From Lamellibrachia satsuma (Eukaryota; Annelida; Polychaeta; Sabellida; Siboglinidae): DNA of 64,000 nucleotides. Shown here piece by piece: positions 18,641-26,801 of the stretch (position 1 is the stretch's first letter; every line of letters starts with the position of its first letter). The position numbers and the translations under genes are program-made. Under the pieces are notes generated by a model that saw only the letters and a list, made by a program, of their open reading frames with translations, searched no databases and was not told the origin of the DNA. Location of the stretch: NCBI GenBank assembly GCA_033239005.1, contig BSQZ01000009.1:9143252-9207251 (forward strand). Reading direction: 5' to 3'.

Positions 18641-18964
18641 GTGTTTAACTTGTCACTAGAAGAAGTAATAGTTCCTTCAGAATGGAAAGAAGCAAATATT
18701 ACACCGCTATTTAAGAAAGGATCGAGGAACAAACCAGAAAATTACAGACCAGTGAGTTTAACATCAGTTGCATGTAAATTACTTGAAACATTAATTAGAG
18801 ACCACATGGTGGAATTCCTTGTAAAACATAAATTAATAAATACATCTCAACATGGGTTCCTAAAAGCAAGGTCATGTCTAACCAATTTATGTTTTTTGGA
18901 AGAAATTACAGAGTGGGTAGATGATGAGTCACCAGCAGATGTTGTCTATTTAGATTTTCAATAA
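18641..18964 (+). CDS. LINE-A reverse transcriptase, palm start (fragment)
   Basis: 'WKEANITPLFKKGSRNKPEN', 'YRPVSLTSVACKLLE', '[14 protein letters not shown]' and 'VVYLDFQ' are RT motifs 1-3 and A; the catalytic Asp of motif A is the D of YLDF. A stop follows at 18961-18963 where the family has Q/K-A-F. Confidence 0.85.
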   Translation: MFNLSLEEVIVPSEWKEANITPLFKKGSRNKPENYRPVSLTSVACKLLETLIRDHMVEFLVKHKLINTSQHGFLKARSCLTNLCFLEEITEWVDDESPADVVYLDFQ

Positions 18965-19137
18965 GCTTTTGGTAAAGTGCCACATCAAAGATTGTTACAA
19001 ACTAAAATGATGTAATCAACTGGATAGAAAAGTGGCTTACACACAGAAGACGGAGAATATTAGTAGATGGTGAGATTTCAAACTGGAAATCTGTTTTGAG
19101 TGGGGTACCACAGGGATCAGTATTAGGCCCTATACTG

Positions 19138-19287
<150 letters not shown>

Positions 19288-19447
19288 TTACTGGATGATC
19301 TAGATATAATAGTGAAATGGTCAGAAAAATGGCAAATGTTATTAAATTTTGGGAAGTGTAAATGCATACACACAGGACATGGAAACATGGACGAAGAATA
19401 CAAAATAGGGGGGTATTGTACTAGGTAGAACCACACAAGAAAAGGAC

Positions 19448-20026
19448 TTGGGTGTAACATTTAGTGCTGACATAAAAGTTTCAGAGCAATGTTGGATTGC
19501 TGCTTTGAAAGGAAATCAAATTCTAGGGCTAATTAGGAGAACTATCATGTATAAGGAGAAACAACTAATTGTAACCTTGTACAAAGCAATAGTTAGACCA
19601 CATTTGGAATGGAGGCCGTATCGTAAGAAGGACATAGACAAGTTAGAAAGATTACAACGAAGAGCAACTAAAATGATTCCAGAATTGAGAGACCTTAGTT
19701 CTGAAAACCGCTTATTACAATGTGGTTTGACAACACTACAGACCAGGACACGAAGAGGAACCCAAATAGAAGTGTTTAAAATAGTGAACAGTTATTATGA
19801 TGTTGACAGGAATATGTTCTTCAAACTTAAAGAAGGCAGTAGAACCAGAGGACACAAAGCAGCATTAGTTAAGGAGCAGTGTAGGTTGGACATGAGAAAG
19901 TACTCTTTCTCACAGAGGGTGATGAATGAATGGAACAAACTGCCAAATGATTATGTTAATACTAGTAGTTTGAATATGTTTAAAAATAGAATTGACAAAT
20001 ATCCGATAAGGGCGTGCTACACATAG
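19448..20026 (+). CDS. LINE-A reverse transcriptase C-terminal region (fragment)
   Basis: '[13 protein letters not shown]', '[20 protein letters not shown]' and '[20 protein letters not shown]' form the thumb and C-terminal tail typical of this LINE family. Intact for 192 codons up to its stop. Confidence 0.85.
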   Translation: MGVTFSADIKVSEQCWIAALKGNQILGLIRRTIMYKEKQLIVTLYKAIVRPHLEWRPYRKKDIDKLERLQRRATKMIPELRDLSSENRLLQCGLTTLQTRTRRGTQIEVFKIVNSYYDVDRNMFFKLKEGSRTRGHKAALVKEQCRLDMRKYSFSQRVMNEWNKLPNDYVNTSSLNMFKNRIDKYPIRACYT

Positions 20027-20115
20027 ATGATAAAATTGTTGGACTCTTGATAAGCCAAAGGCTTCCTTGTCCACACTTGCCATCTGGAACTTGTTGTTTG
20101 GGATGGCAATCTTGT

Positions 20116-20245
20116 TAAATCATGCTGGATCCAACAACTGAACGGGTGAACCCCAACCCTAGAGTTACATCATTAATCCTTCCTCGGTTCAAACCAACTC
20201 AATGGTGCTCCTGTTGACATCTTGTTATACAAAACGTTTGCTCTA
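20116..20245 (+). repeat. Dispersed segment shared with 51720-51950
   Basis: 'aacaactgaacgggtg', 'ggttcaaaccaactcaatgg' and 'gttgacatcttgttat' also occur at 51723-51930. It may be part of a LINE 5' UTR or a small unclassified repeat. Confidence 0.55.
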
Positions 20246-21030
20246 CCCATATACATAAATAGAACACCTGTTAGTAAAACAAGACAGCTGAGCTCTTATC
20301 AGTTGACACAAGATAAAGTGATGCTGGCATGGACCAATGACATTCAAGCTGCTGCACGGCAAGAACCAACTGGATATACTGTACAGCACCCAGTCTTCGT
20401 CATATATCTATAGATATACAGTACTAATAAGAGATTATTACTATATAGGTATATATACCTAATACCTTATTATGTGCACAATCTATCCATGCACCTTGTA
20501 TATCAAATATCATAACACATTAACTATAACAGTAGCACCACTAAACATGATCAAAACTGAATTTTTTAAGTGCTCTATACATGTATTAGCTAATGACTGC
20601 AAGTGGTCAAAATCTCATTAAGACCTGTTGAACATTCTTCTCTAAGGTCCCACAAATATATTTTTCACATTTTCCAACACATTCCCCAGCTGCTCCATCA
20701 CAGCCATTTCCACCTGCAGATCATGATCTTTCTCGAATGTTATCTGGCCAACTTGCCCAAGGACACGCCTCATGCAAAGAAATGTGCTCTCTCATTTAAA
20801 CGGTCAATTGTTTTAGTAGGCAACCTTTCATGTTTGTCAAACAAATGCATAGAATACAATGAATGTTGCAATGTGTACAGAATGAGTTATATGATAGTGG
20901 TTCATACAACGATGAAAAGCAAACGACGACCAAAAAGGGACAGCCTCATTAAATGCAGATGACTTAATAAAGAAAAAATCTTATTAATGAGCTGACATCT
21001 AGTAGAGTTTTAAAAAAGATTTACAAATAT
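20246..21030. other. No recognisable feature
   Basis: AT-rich intergenic DNA. A 119-codon plus-strand open frame at 20603-20962 has no domain I recognise and no splice or repeat context; I do not call it a gene. Confidence 0.4.
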
Positions 21031-21083
21031 GCATCATCATCATCATCATCATGCTGTCAGTCGCTATGCGACAAAGACTGCTT

Positions 21084-22922
21084 TCATTTCTTGACCGCCG
21101 CACTCCATTTAGTTCTCTGCTGTGAGAGTGATGTCCATGAGTCGGTCTTTATGTCTCTCAGCTTGAGGTTTCTCTTGATGGTATCCTTGAACCGGAGACA
21201 AGGGCGTCCTCGCTGTCTGTGACCAGAAGACAATTGAGAGTAGAGGATCTGCTTTGGTAGTCTGTATGATGACATCCTCATGAGGTGTCCAGTCCACAGG
21301 AGATTCTTTTTGATCAGAAGATCTTCCATAGAGGGCAGCCCTATCCGACCGAGTATTTCCTTGTTTGTCACTTTGTCCTTCCAGGTTAGCCTCATGATCG
21401 AACGCAGATGTCGTATCATGAAGGCATGCAGCTTTTTCACCTGTCGTCTGTACACTGTCCAGGCCTCGGCTCCATATAGTAAGGTGGATAGCACAATTGC
21501 GCGGTAGATCTTGCCTTTGACCCGCGTGGACACATGGTGGTTGTTCCAGAGTCTCTGGCGTAATCGGCCGAAAGATGCGCTAGCCTTGGCCATCCTCCTC
21601 TGTATTTCAGCATCAATGCATCCATCACTTGGTATAGTGCTTCCGAGGTAGGTGAATTCCGGAACAGAGTTCAGCTTGTTTCCATCAACCATGATATCCT
21701 CCTCTCGGGTTCTTGTAGAGTTGGGTTGGTACAACACTTCCGTCTTCTTGATGTTAGTCTTCAGGCCGAACTTCTTTGATGCATCGGAGAAAGCATCCAC
21801 TATTCTCTGGATCTCTTCAGCGGAGTGGGCGACCAGTGCACTGACATCTGCGTATAGCAGCTCTCTCACAAGTATCTGGGTAGTCTTGGTCTTCGCTCTG
21901 AAGTGTGCGACGTTGAATAGGTCAGCGCTCTGTCTAGACTGTATATAGACGCCATCTCCCATGCCTCGGAAAGCCTCGACAAGCATTGCTGATAGGAAGA
22001 TGGAGAAGAGCGTGGGGGCCAGTACACAGCCTTGCTTGACACCATTGGTATCACCGAACGTTTCCGAGACTTCCCCTCCAACACTCACATTCGCCATCAT
22101 TCCCGTATGTAGAGCCTCGATCATGGTTGTGAATTTCTCTGGGCATCCATATTTCCTCAGTAGCTGCCATAGCCCGGTCCTTCCGACTGTATCAAACGCC
22201 TTCGTGAAGTCGACAAATACTATATATAGTGGTCGGTCCTGCTCAATGCACTTTTCTTGTAGTTGTCGAAGACAAAATATCATGTCCGCTGTGCTCCGGT
22301 TGGATGTGAAGCCACACTGTGTCTCTGGAACTACTTCTGGTGTTATGTGAATAGATAGTCTGTTGAGCAGGATCCTGGCGAAGATCTTGCCTGCTATGGA
22401 AAGAAGAGAGATTCCTCTGTAGTTCCCACAGTCTGTTCGATCTCCTTTCTTGTAGATGGTTACAATGCTGGCATCCTCCGACGCTTGTGGTACAGAACCC
22501 TCCTCCCAGGCTTTGGTGATTAACTGGTGCAGTCTGTTGGACAGATTGTCTCCTCCGTGCTTCCATACTTCAGCAGGAATTCCATCACCCCCAGGTGCTT
22601 TGCCATCTTTCAGGCCGGCGATTGCTCTAGCCATCTCATCCATGTTTGGAATCTCATCAAGGGATGTGTTGATAATGCGCTGCTGGATGTTGACAAGAGC
22701 TTCGTGTTCTATGTCGCCAGGGACGTTGAGTAGTTTTTGGAAGTGTTCACTCCATCTTGCCACAACTCTCTTGCTGTCGGAGAAGGTCTCCATTCCATCT
22801 GTTGACTTCAGGTGAACAGATCCCTTTTCGCGGGTCCCCACACTTCCTTCAGTCCATTGTAGAAGCCCTTCATGTCGTTTCTGTCTGCAGATCTCTGCAG
22901 CTCCTCTGCCTTCATTTCCCAC
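21084..22922 (-). CDS. LINE-C reverse transcriptase (612 aa frame, catalytic Asp mutated)
   Basis: RT blocks in order: 'LKDGKAPGGDGIPAEVWK', 'IVTIYKKGDRTDCGNYRGIS', 'FTSNRSTADMIFCLRQLQEK', 'YIVFVDFTKAFDTVGRTGLW' (motif A), 'GVKQGCVLAPTLFSIFLSAM' (motif B), then motif C as 'LLYADVSALVAH'. Motif C of active enzymes is YADD; the second Asp is Val here (GTC, one base from GAC), which should abolish polymerisation. The C-terminal 'RLTWKDKVTNKEILGRIGLP' and 'WTGHLMRM' blocks are typical of RTE/CFDP2-like elements. The true ORF started further upstream (23194 and beyond) in another frame; the first ~40 residues here are the shifted-frame overlap. Confidence 0.88.
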   Translation of the reverse strand: MGNEGRGAAEICRQKRHEGLLQWTEGSVGTREKGSVHLKSTDGMETFSDSKRVVARWSEHFQKLLNVPGDIEHEALVNIQQRIINTSLDEIPNMDEMARAIAGLKDGKAPGGDGIPAEVWKHGGDNLSNRLHQLITKAWEEGSVPQASEDASIVTIYKKGDRTDCGNYRGISLLSIAGKIFARILLNRLSIHITPEVVPETQCGFTSNRSTADMIFCLRQLQEKCIEQDRPLYIVFVDFTKAFDTVGRTGLWQLLRKYGCPEKFTTMIEALHTGMMANVSVGGEVSETFGDTNGVKQGCVLAPTLFSIFLSAMLVEAFRGMGDGVYIQSRQSADLFNVAHFRAKTKTTQILVRELLYADVSALVAHSAEEIQRIVDAFSDASKKFGLKTNIKKTEVLYQPNSTRTREEDIMVDGNKLNSVPEFTYLGSTIPSDGCIDAEIQRRMAKASASFGRLRQRLWNNHHVSTRVKGKIYRAIVLSTLLYGAEAWTVYRRQVKKLHAFMIRHLRSIMRLTWKDKVTNKEILGRIGLPSMEDLLIKKNLLWTGHLMRMSSYRLPKQILYSQLSSGHRQRGRPCLRFKDTIKRNLKLRDIKTDSWTSLSQQRTKWSAAVKK

Positions 22923-23194
22923 CGTTCTGACTTCAGGGCACGGGTGCGTTTTTGTAGCAGTCTGCAGGCATCTTTGTACGCTGCAATGGTGGATCTAGTA
23001 CTCCTGGTCTGTAACACTCTCTGGTGGGATTGGTTTCTTCTGCTCATTAGATTTTGTAGCTCCTGGTCGTTGGGGTCGAACCAGTCCTGGTGTTTTCTGT
23101 CTGGCTTGCCGAGAAATCTTTTAGCTGTGTTGTATACTACCTGTTGCAGAGCTGCCCATTCCTCATCTGGTGTTGAGCTTTCCTTCTCCTGCAT
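22808..23194 (-). CDS. LINE-C linker between endonuclease and RT (fragment, frameshifted)
   Basis: 'TAKRFLGKPDRKHQDWFDPN' and 'LQKRTRALKSERWEMKAEEL' are the usual linker just before the RT in this LINE group. It continues to 'GLKEVWGPAKRD', after which homology moves to the frame of the 612-aa ORF, showing a 1-nt frameshift near 22815-22830. Confidence 0.82.
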   Translation of the reverse strand: MQEKESSTPDEEWAALQQVVYNTAKRFLGKPDRKHQDWFDPNDQELQNLMSRRNQSHQRVLQTRSTRSTIAAYKDACRLLQKRTRALKSERWEMKAEELQRSADRNDMKGFYNGLKEVWGPAKRDLFT

Positions 23195-23275
23195 TGACGT
23201 ATGCTTGGCAGTCCTATGGGTGCTCGTGACAGCGTATCAGCCGTAATCAAGTCCTTGCCGGATACATGTGCGATA

Positions 23276-24175
23276 CTATAGTTGAATCGCATCAGCCTCA
23301 TTCTGAAGCATCTGAATCCTGGGCGGCAGCTGATCAAGTGTCTTCTGTCCAGGAAGTGACACGAGAGGCTTGTGGTCGGTCTCGACGTGAAATGTTTTCC
23401 CCTGAAGGAAGTCGGTGAATCGCTCAGAAGCCCACGTCGTGGCGAGTGCTTCCTTTTCTATTTGGGCATAGCGTTGTTCCGTGCTCGACATGGATCTGGA
23501 GGCATATGCGACTGGCTGAAGTTTACCACCTGGTTGTCTCTGTAGAAGTACTGCTCCTAGGCCGTGTGAGGACGCGTCTGCAGATAGCGTCGTTTCCTGC
23601 TTTGCGTCGAACAGAGCCAGTATTGGTGTTGATGTAATGCTCTCTTTCAACTGCTTGAAGCACCGCTGCTGATCGTGGCCCCAGGTCCAGTCATTCTTCT
23701 TGTACAGAAGGTCGCGCATCGGTTTCGTGATTTCAGCTAGGTGTGGAGTAAACTTCCCCAGCTGGTTGACCATTCCCAGAAATCGACGGACTCCGCTCAC
23801 ATCGACTGGTTCAGGCATGTCGAGAATCGCCCTGATCTTCTCTCTGTCTGGGTGTATTCCCGACGCGTCAATCATCTGGCCCAAGAACGTGACGTGTTGA
23901 ACTGAGAATTGACACTTCTTCGTGTTCAGTGTCACCTTGGCCTGCTGCAGCCTCGAGAGAACCTCGTGTAGGCGCTGATCGTGTTGTGGCTGAGTGGCAC
24001 CGATGACGAGTACGTCATCCATTTGACATAGGACGCCAGGTATCCCCTCAAGGATTGTCGACATTCGTCGTTGATAGTGCTCTGGTGATGACGAAATGCC
24101 GAAGGGTAGCCTTCTGAAGGCGAACCTACCGAACGGTGTGATAAACGTTGTCAGCAGAGTCGATTCTTCAGACAA
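23276..24175 (-). CDS. Gypsy reverse transcriptase and RNase H
   Basis: 'TPFGRFAFRRLPFGISSSPE' is the RT motif before the active site, which reads 'QMDDVLVIG' (xDD kept). Then come 'FLGMVNQLGKFTPHLAE' and 'TKPMRDLL' (connection), and RNase H with 'LSADASSHGLGAVLLQ', 'RYAQIEKEALA' and 'ETDHKPLVSL'. The catalytic Asp and Glu of both domains are present. The upstream RT part is in the adjacent frame (24151-24459). Intact for 299 codons. The last few residues are shifted: homology runs on in the frame at 23206-23337 with 'DLITADTLSRAP'. Confidence 0.92.
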   Translation of the reverse strand: MSEESTLLTTFITPFGRFAFRRLPFGISSSPEHYQRRMSTILEGIPGVLCQMDDVLVIGATQPQHDQRLHEVLSRLQQAKVTLNTKKCQFSVQHVTFLGQMIDASGIHPDREKIRAILDMPEPVDVSGVRRFLGMVNQLGKFTPHLAEITKPMRDLLYKKNDWTWGHDQQRCFKQLKESITSTPILALFDAKQETTLSADASSHGLGAVLLQRQPGGKLQPVAYASRSMSSTEQRYAQIEKEALATTWASERFTDFLQGKTFHVETDHKPLVSLPGQKTLDQLPPRIQMLQNEADAIQL

Positions 24176-24459
24176 CGGGACTTGCCAAAACCCAGAGTTT
24201 GCATCCAGTTTTTTGGGAATATCTTGGCACCTGCTAGCTGTCCCAGAGTATAGTCGACCGAAGGCATCTCATTTCGTTCCTGACGTACACTTTCATTTAG
24301 TTTTGTTAGGTCGACGCAGATCCTGACATCGTCTTGTGATTTTGGGACAACCACCATGGGCGTGCACCAATCAGTTGGCTGTTCGACTTTACTGATGACG
24401 CCAAAAGCTTCCATCCTCTTCAGTTCTCTTTTCGTTTTCTCCATCAATGGTAGGGCCAC
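24151..24459 (-). CDS. Gypsy reverse transcriptase N-terminal part
   Basis: 'VISKVEQPTDWCTPMVVVPK' and 'VRICVDLTKLNESVRQE' are RT fingers motifs with the catalytic Asp of motif 'CVDLTKLN'. The frame then slips, since 'NSGFWQVPLSEES' lies in the next frame leading into 23276-24175. Confidence 0.88.
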   Translation of the reverse strand: MALPLMEKTKRELKRMEAFGVISKVEQPTDWCTPMVVVPKSQDDVRICVDLTKLNESVRQERNEMPSVDYTLGQLAGAKIFPKNWMQTLGFGKSRCLKNRLC

Positions 24460-24872
24460 ACGTCTCGGTACATTGACGGCGAAAGGCTGCGCATTCTCGT
24501 GTACGGCCCTTCCATCTTGCCGAGGCCGTTGAAGAGATCCGGAAATTCACTGTGATACTCATCTGTTGCCCCTTCTACCGACTCCACTCGGCTGATCAAC
24601 CGCAGCGCGTCTATTGCAGGGTTGCCTAGAAGCGCCTTGTGTATGCCCCGGACGACGTATATGTTCTGCTTTGTGGCTGTAGTCTTCCCTTGTAGCACCG
24701 TTGTGAACATTCCCACAACTGCCAGCAAACCATTTTTGCCAATCCCGAAGAGTTTCTTATTAGCCTTTCGGAGCGGGTTCACACCTATCAGTTCATTGTA
24801 CAACTGTTTCGTCTGTACCGGTGTCAATGCGAAATTTAACACCTGACCCCCATTTTCAGTGTTATCATCCAC
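24444..24872 (-). CDS. Gypsy protease and protease-RT linker region
   Basis: 'NKKLFGIGKNGLL' and 'IYVVRGIHKALLGNPAIDAL' are the C-terminal half of the aspartic protease domain, and 'EFPDLFNGLGKMEG' is the linker to RT. The active site itself, 'IDTGTDETVV', lies in another frame at about 24800-24832, so there is a frameshift in the protease. Confidence 0.75.
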   Translation of the reverse strand: MDDNTENGGQVLNFALTPVQTKQLYNELIGVNPLRKANKKLFGIGKNGLLAVVGMFTTVLQGKTTATKQNIYVVRGIHKALLGNPAIDALRLISRVESVEGATDEYHSEFPDLFNGLGKMEGPYTRMRSLSPSMYRDVWPYH

Positions 24873-24902
24873 TGTTGGTTTGATTTGTTGTCAGCGACTG
24901 AG

Positions 24903-25396
24903 CCTAGAAATGTGTATTCTGTGTCATTGCCATCATCGCACACTGCACCAATTTTTTTGGACAAGCAAACTGAAGCAAAGTGGCCTGTCTTTGAACATTG
25001 GTGGCACTTTGCATCTTTCGCTGGGCAGTATTGTTTCTGATGTGACTGCCTGCCACATCGTCTGCATGGCTAGTTGGTCTGATACGAAGACGCGGTGTAC
25101 GACGTCTGTTTCCCTTGTTGTAACGCCGCTCTCGGTCTGCGCTCAAACGGACTACGATACGGCCTATATTGCATAGCGTCGACGTTCGTGGCGCCATCTT
25201 GCGACCGTGACTGCATGCTGTCGATATTCATCGCGCCCTCTTGCGGACTACTTCGCACTCCAGTTTGTTGTTTTCGTACGGCCTCCTTTTGGCGTGTGTG
25301 ATCAACCGCTCTCTTCAGAGTAAGCTTTGCGTCTAGTTGTAGCTTCTCGGATAACTGTTCGTCACGCAAGCCAACAACAATTCTATCGCGTATCAT
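24903..25396 (-). CDS. Gypsy gag, C-terminal part with zinc knuckles (broken)
   Basis: 25070-25396 gives 'MIRDRIVVGLRDEQLSEKL' and 'LKRAVDHTRQKEAVRKQQ', the usual end of the gag capsid domain. The zinc knuckles follow at about 24930-25060, split between frames: 'CRRCGRQSHQKQYC' and 'CHQCSKTGHFASVC' (CCHC spacing) can be read only with a shift. Confidence 0.75.
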
Positions 25397-25472
25397 GTCA
25401 TCCTTCAGCGCCCCGTACTCACAGTGTTCGACTAGCTTGTACAGGTCCGTGACGAACGCGTCGACTACAGAT

Positions 25473-25811
25473 TCACCGGTCTAGCTGTTGTTGTCGCTGA
25501 TTAAACTTCGCTCTTTCATATATCACATTCCTCGTGCCAATGAAATAGCTATCAAACTTGTCTTCGACTACTTCAAAACTGCTCGTGTTGCTGTCATCCG
25601 GACAAAAACTCAGCGATGCCAATATGTCATCCGCTTCATCTCCCATGGCCATGCTGTAAATCAGTGCATTTACCTGGTCGGCAACGGGCTTTCCTGACAG
25701 CCCTGACGCCTGCCGAAATCGTACGAATCGACGGATCCACTTCGGCCATTCCTCAGGCTTTGCGAAGTTCATCGGCGCCGGTGGCGCAATTTGGTAGGCC
25801 GGTGTTGCCAT
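25473..25811 (-). CDS. Gypsy gag, N-terminal part
   Basis: 'MNFAKPEEWPKWIRRFVRFR', 'VNALIYSMAMGDEADDIL' and 'KFDSYFIGTRNVIYERAKFN' match the retrotransposon gag capsid domain. The start Met at 25811 is 17 bp after the primer-binding site on the element strand. It ends in a stop at 25473; homology continues downstream in other frames. Confidence 0.85.
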   Translation of the reverse strand: MATPAYQIAPPAPMNFAKPEEWPKWIRRFVRFRQASGLSGKPVADQVNALIYSMAMGDEADDILASLSFCPDDSNTSSFEVVEDKFDSYFIGTRNVIYERAKFNQRQQQLDR

Positions 25812-25827
25812 CTCACTTCTGATACCA

Positions 25828-25977
25828 TGTAGTGTTTTCTGGTTAGCATACTATACAGCATACAATACAAGTTCGTAAGTCAACCGGTACTTTATTCACC
25901 TCCCCATGAGGGTGTCTCCCCCCGAGATATTCTCCCCCGTATTATTACAACAATAGATCATGCCACAGTACACGACA
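25828..25977 (-). repeat. Candidate 5' LTR of the Gypsy element (150 bp)
   Basis: On the element strand it begins TGTCGTGTACTG and ends AACACTACA, giving TG...CA ends, and is followed at once by TGGTATCAGAAG, a primer-binding-like site (25816-25827) resembling the initiator-tRNA-Met type. There is no second LTR in the window to confirm the limits. Confidence 0.55.
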
Positions 25978-25979
25978 TC

Positions 25980-26225
25980 CTAGAAATGTAGCAGTGCGTA
26001 GTAATTCTTTGCTTTTGCGTGCTGCTGTGTTGTCCTTCCAGGTACTTCGGGGTTCATCGCCTGGGATAAATGGGTCACAAGCCTCATGTATCCCTTCAGT
26101 ACCTTGGAAACTGCTCTTGATATGTGGGGAACCCAACGTGTCCCGCCGACTCTACTCGGAATACGGTGTGTCTCTCCGAGCGCATCAAAATCTTGTTTGA
26201 GGCTGCTTCTGTTGAGGGGCCTGTT
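25980..26225 (-). pseudogene. hAT-type transposase fragment (DUF4371/ZNF862-like)
   Basis: 'LKQDFDALGETHRIPSRVGG', 'TRWVPHISRAVSKVLKGYM' and 'QQHAKAKNYYALL' match the middle of hAT-like proteins related to ZNF862, where 'P(S/T)RV.GTRW..H..RA' is a typical block. Both ends are missing: the Gypsy LTR cuts it at 25977, and the ETNK promoter region begins at about 26230. Confidence 0.65.
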
Positions 26226-26229
26226 CCGA

Positions 26230-26657
26230 TAGATGGCGCCATCGAATTGATAACTTTTGGGGTCAACAGACACGTGAGTTAACGTTTGTTGAGTGGTTGT
26301 TTATTAATTCATTATATTCCTTATTAATAATAACTCGGCGTACTGATCCTTTATTTCGATTTGTGTGATGTACTACTGACGATTGACGGTATTCAGATGC
26401 AACATATCGGCTCACAAATCCACGGCACGGGCAATCGTGAAGTAAGTATAACCAGACCAGCTGGTACGTACCGTACACTACTCCGGTGGCACGTGCGCCA
26501 ATGCAAATAGTAATGCAATGCTCGTTAAGCAGTACCCACTCACGAGTTCAACGAGTAATTAAAGTTATATCCAGTTCATCAACCTGGTGTGACTGTCGTA
26601 GTTTTTTTCATTTGCAGTGTGACGAAGTAAGACCAACAACGTGTAGAGAGAACGGGG
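26230..26657 (+). promoter_or_regulatory. Promoter/5' region of ETNK copy 2
   Basis: From 'agatggcgccatcgaattga' on, this matches 54697-55152 before ETNK copy 3, and upstream of it the two copies are unrelated. Shared elements: two CACGTG E-boxes (26271-26276 and 26490-26495) and CCAAT at 26498-26502. Only copy 2 has the octamer ATGCAAAT (26501-26508). No TATA box at a usual distance from a clear start was seen. E-boxes of this kind can bind bHLH-ZIP factors (USF, MYC, SREBP); which one acts here is unknown. Confidence 0.6.
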
Positions 26658-26801
26658 ATGGAAGACGGCACCAAAGGCAAAGGCAAGGAACTAATATCAA
26701 CCTTTGACTTGCGTATCGAAGCCGGCGATGCGGAGTCGGGGTCCCTGAAACTCGTACAGTTGATCAAGCCGAAGTGGTCGGCAGAAGACATCAAATTGAA
26801 G
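26658..26801 (+). CDS. ETNK1: ETNK copy 2 exon 1 (start)
   Basis: ATG in 'gggatggaagac', the first in-frame Met; 48 codons ending 'WSAEDIKLK' before 'gttggt'. The donor is weak, but copy 3 has 'gttgtt' at the same place, and joining to exon 2 gives [11 protein letters not shown] as the family requires. Confidence 0.88.

Larger units (their letters stand above)
21031..23205 (-). mobile_element. LINE-C (RTE/CFDP2-like non-LTR element), 5'-truncated, inside a Gypsy element
   Basis: Minus-strand non-LTR element made of two overlapping frames (22808-23194 and 21084-22922) and a 3' tail of (ATG)n on its own strand (CAT repeats at 21031-21052). It abuts the Gypsy reading frame right after 'DTLSRAP' at about 23205, and no Gypsy sequence is found beyond its 3' end. 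The endonuclease half is missing. Confidence 0.85.
23206..25977 (-). mobile_element. Gypsy-type LTR retrotransposon, 5' half only
   Basis: On the minus strand: a candidate 5' LTR (25828-25977), primer-binding site, gag (25811 down to about 24950), protease, reverse transcriptase and RNase H (to about 23206). Integrase, the end of pol and the 3' LTR are absent, with LINE-C sitting at the break. Several frameshifts separate the parts, so it is inactive. No envelope-like sequence is seen. Confidence 0.88.

Noticed and set aside
20603..20962. Possible 119-codon gene
   Set aside because: No recognisable domain, no homologous copy in the window and no splice context; open by chance in AT-rich DNA.
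23206..25977. Endogenous retrovirus with envelope
   Set aside because: Only gag to RNase H is present and no envelope-like sequence is seen; an ordinary Gypsy retrotransposon remnant is enough.
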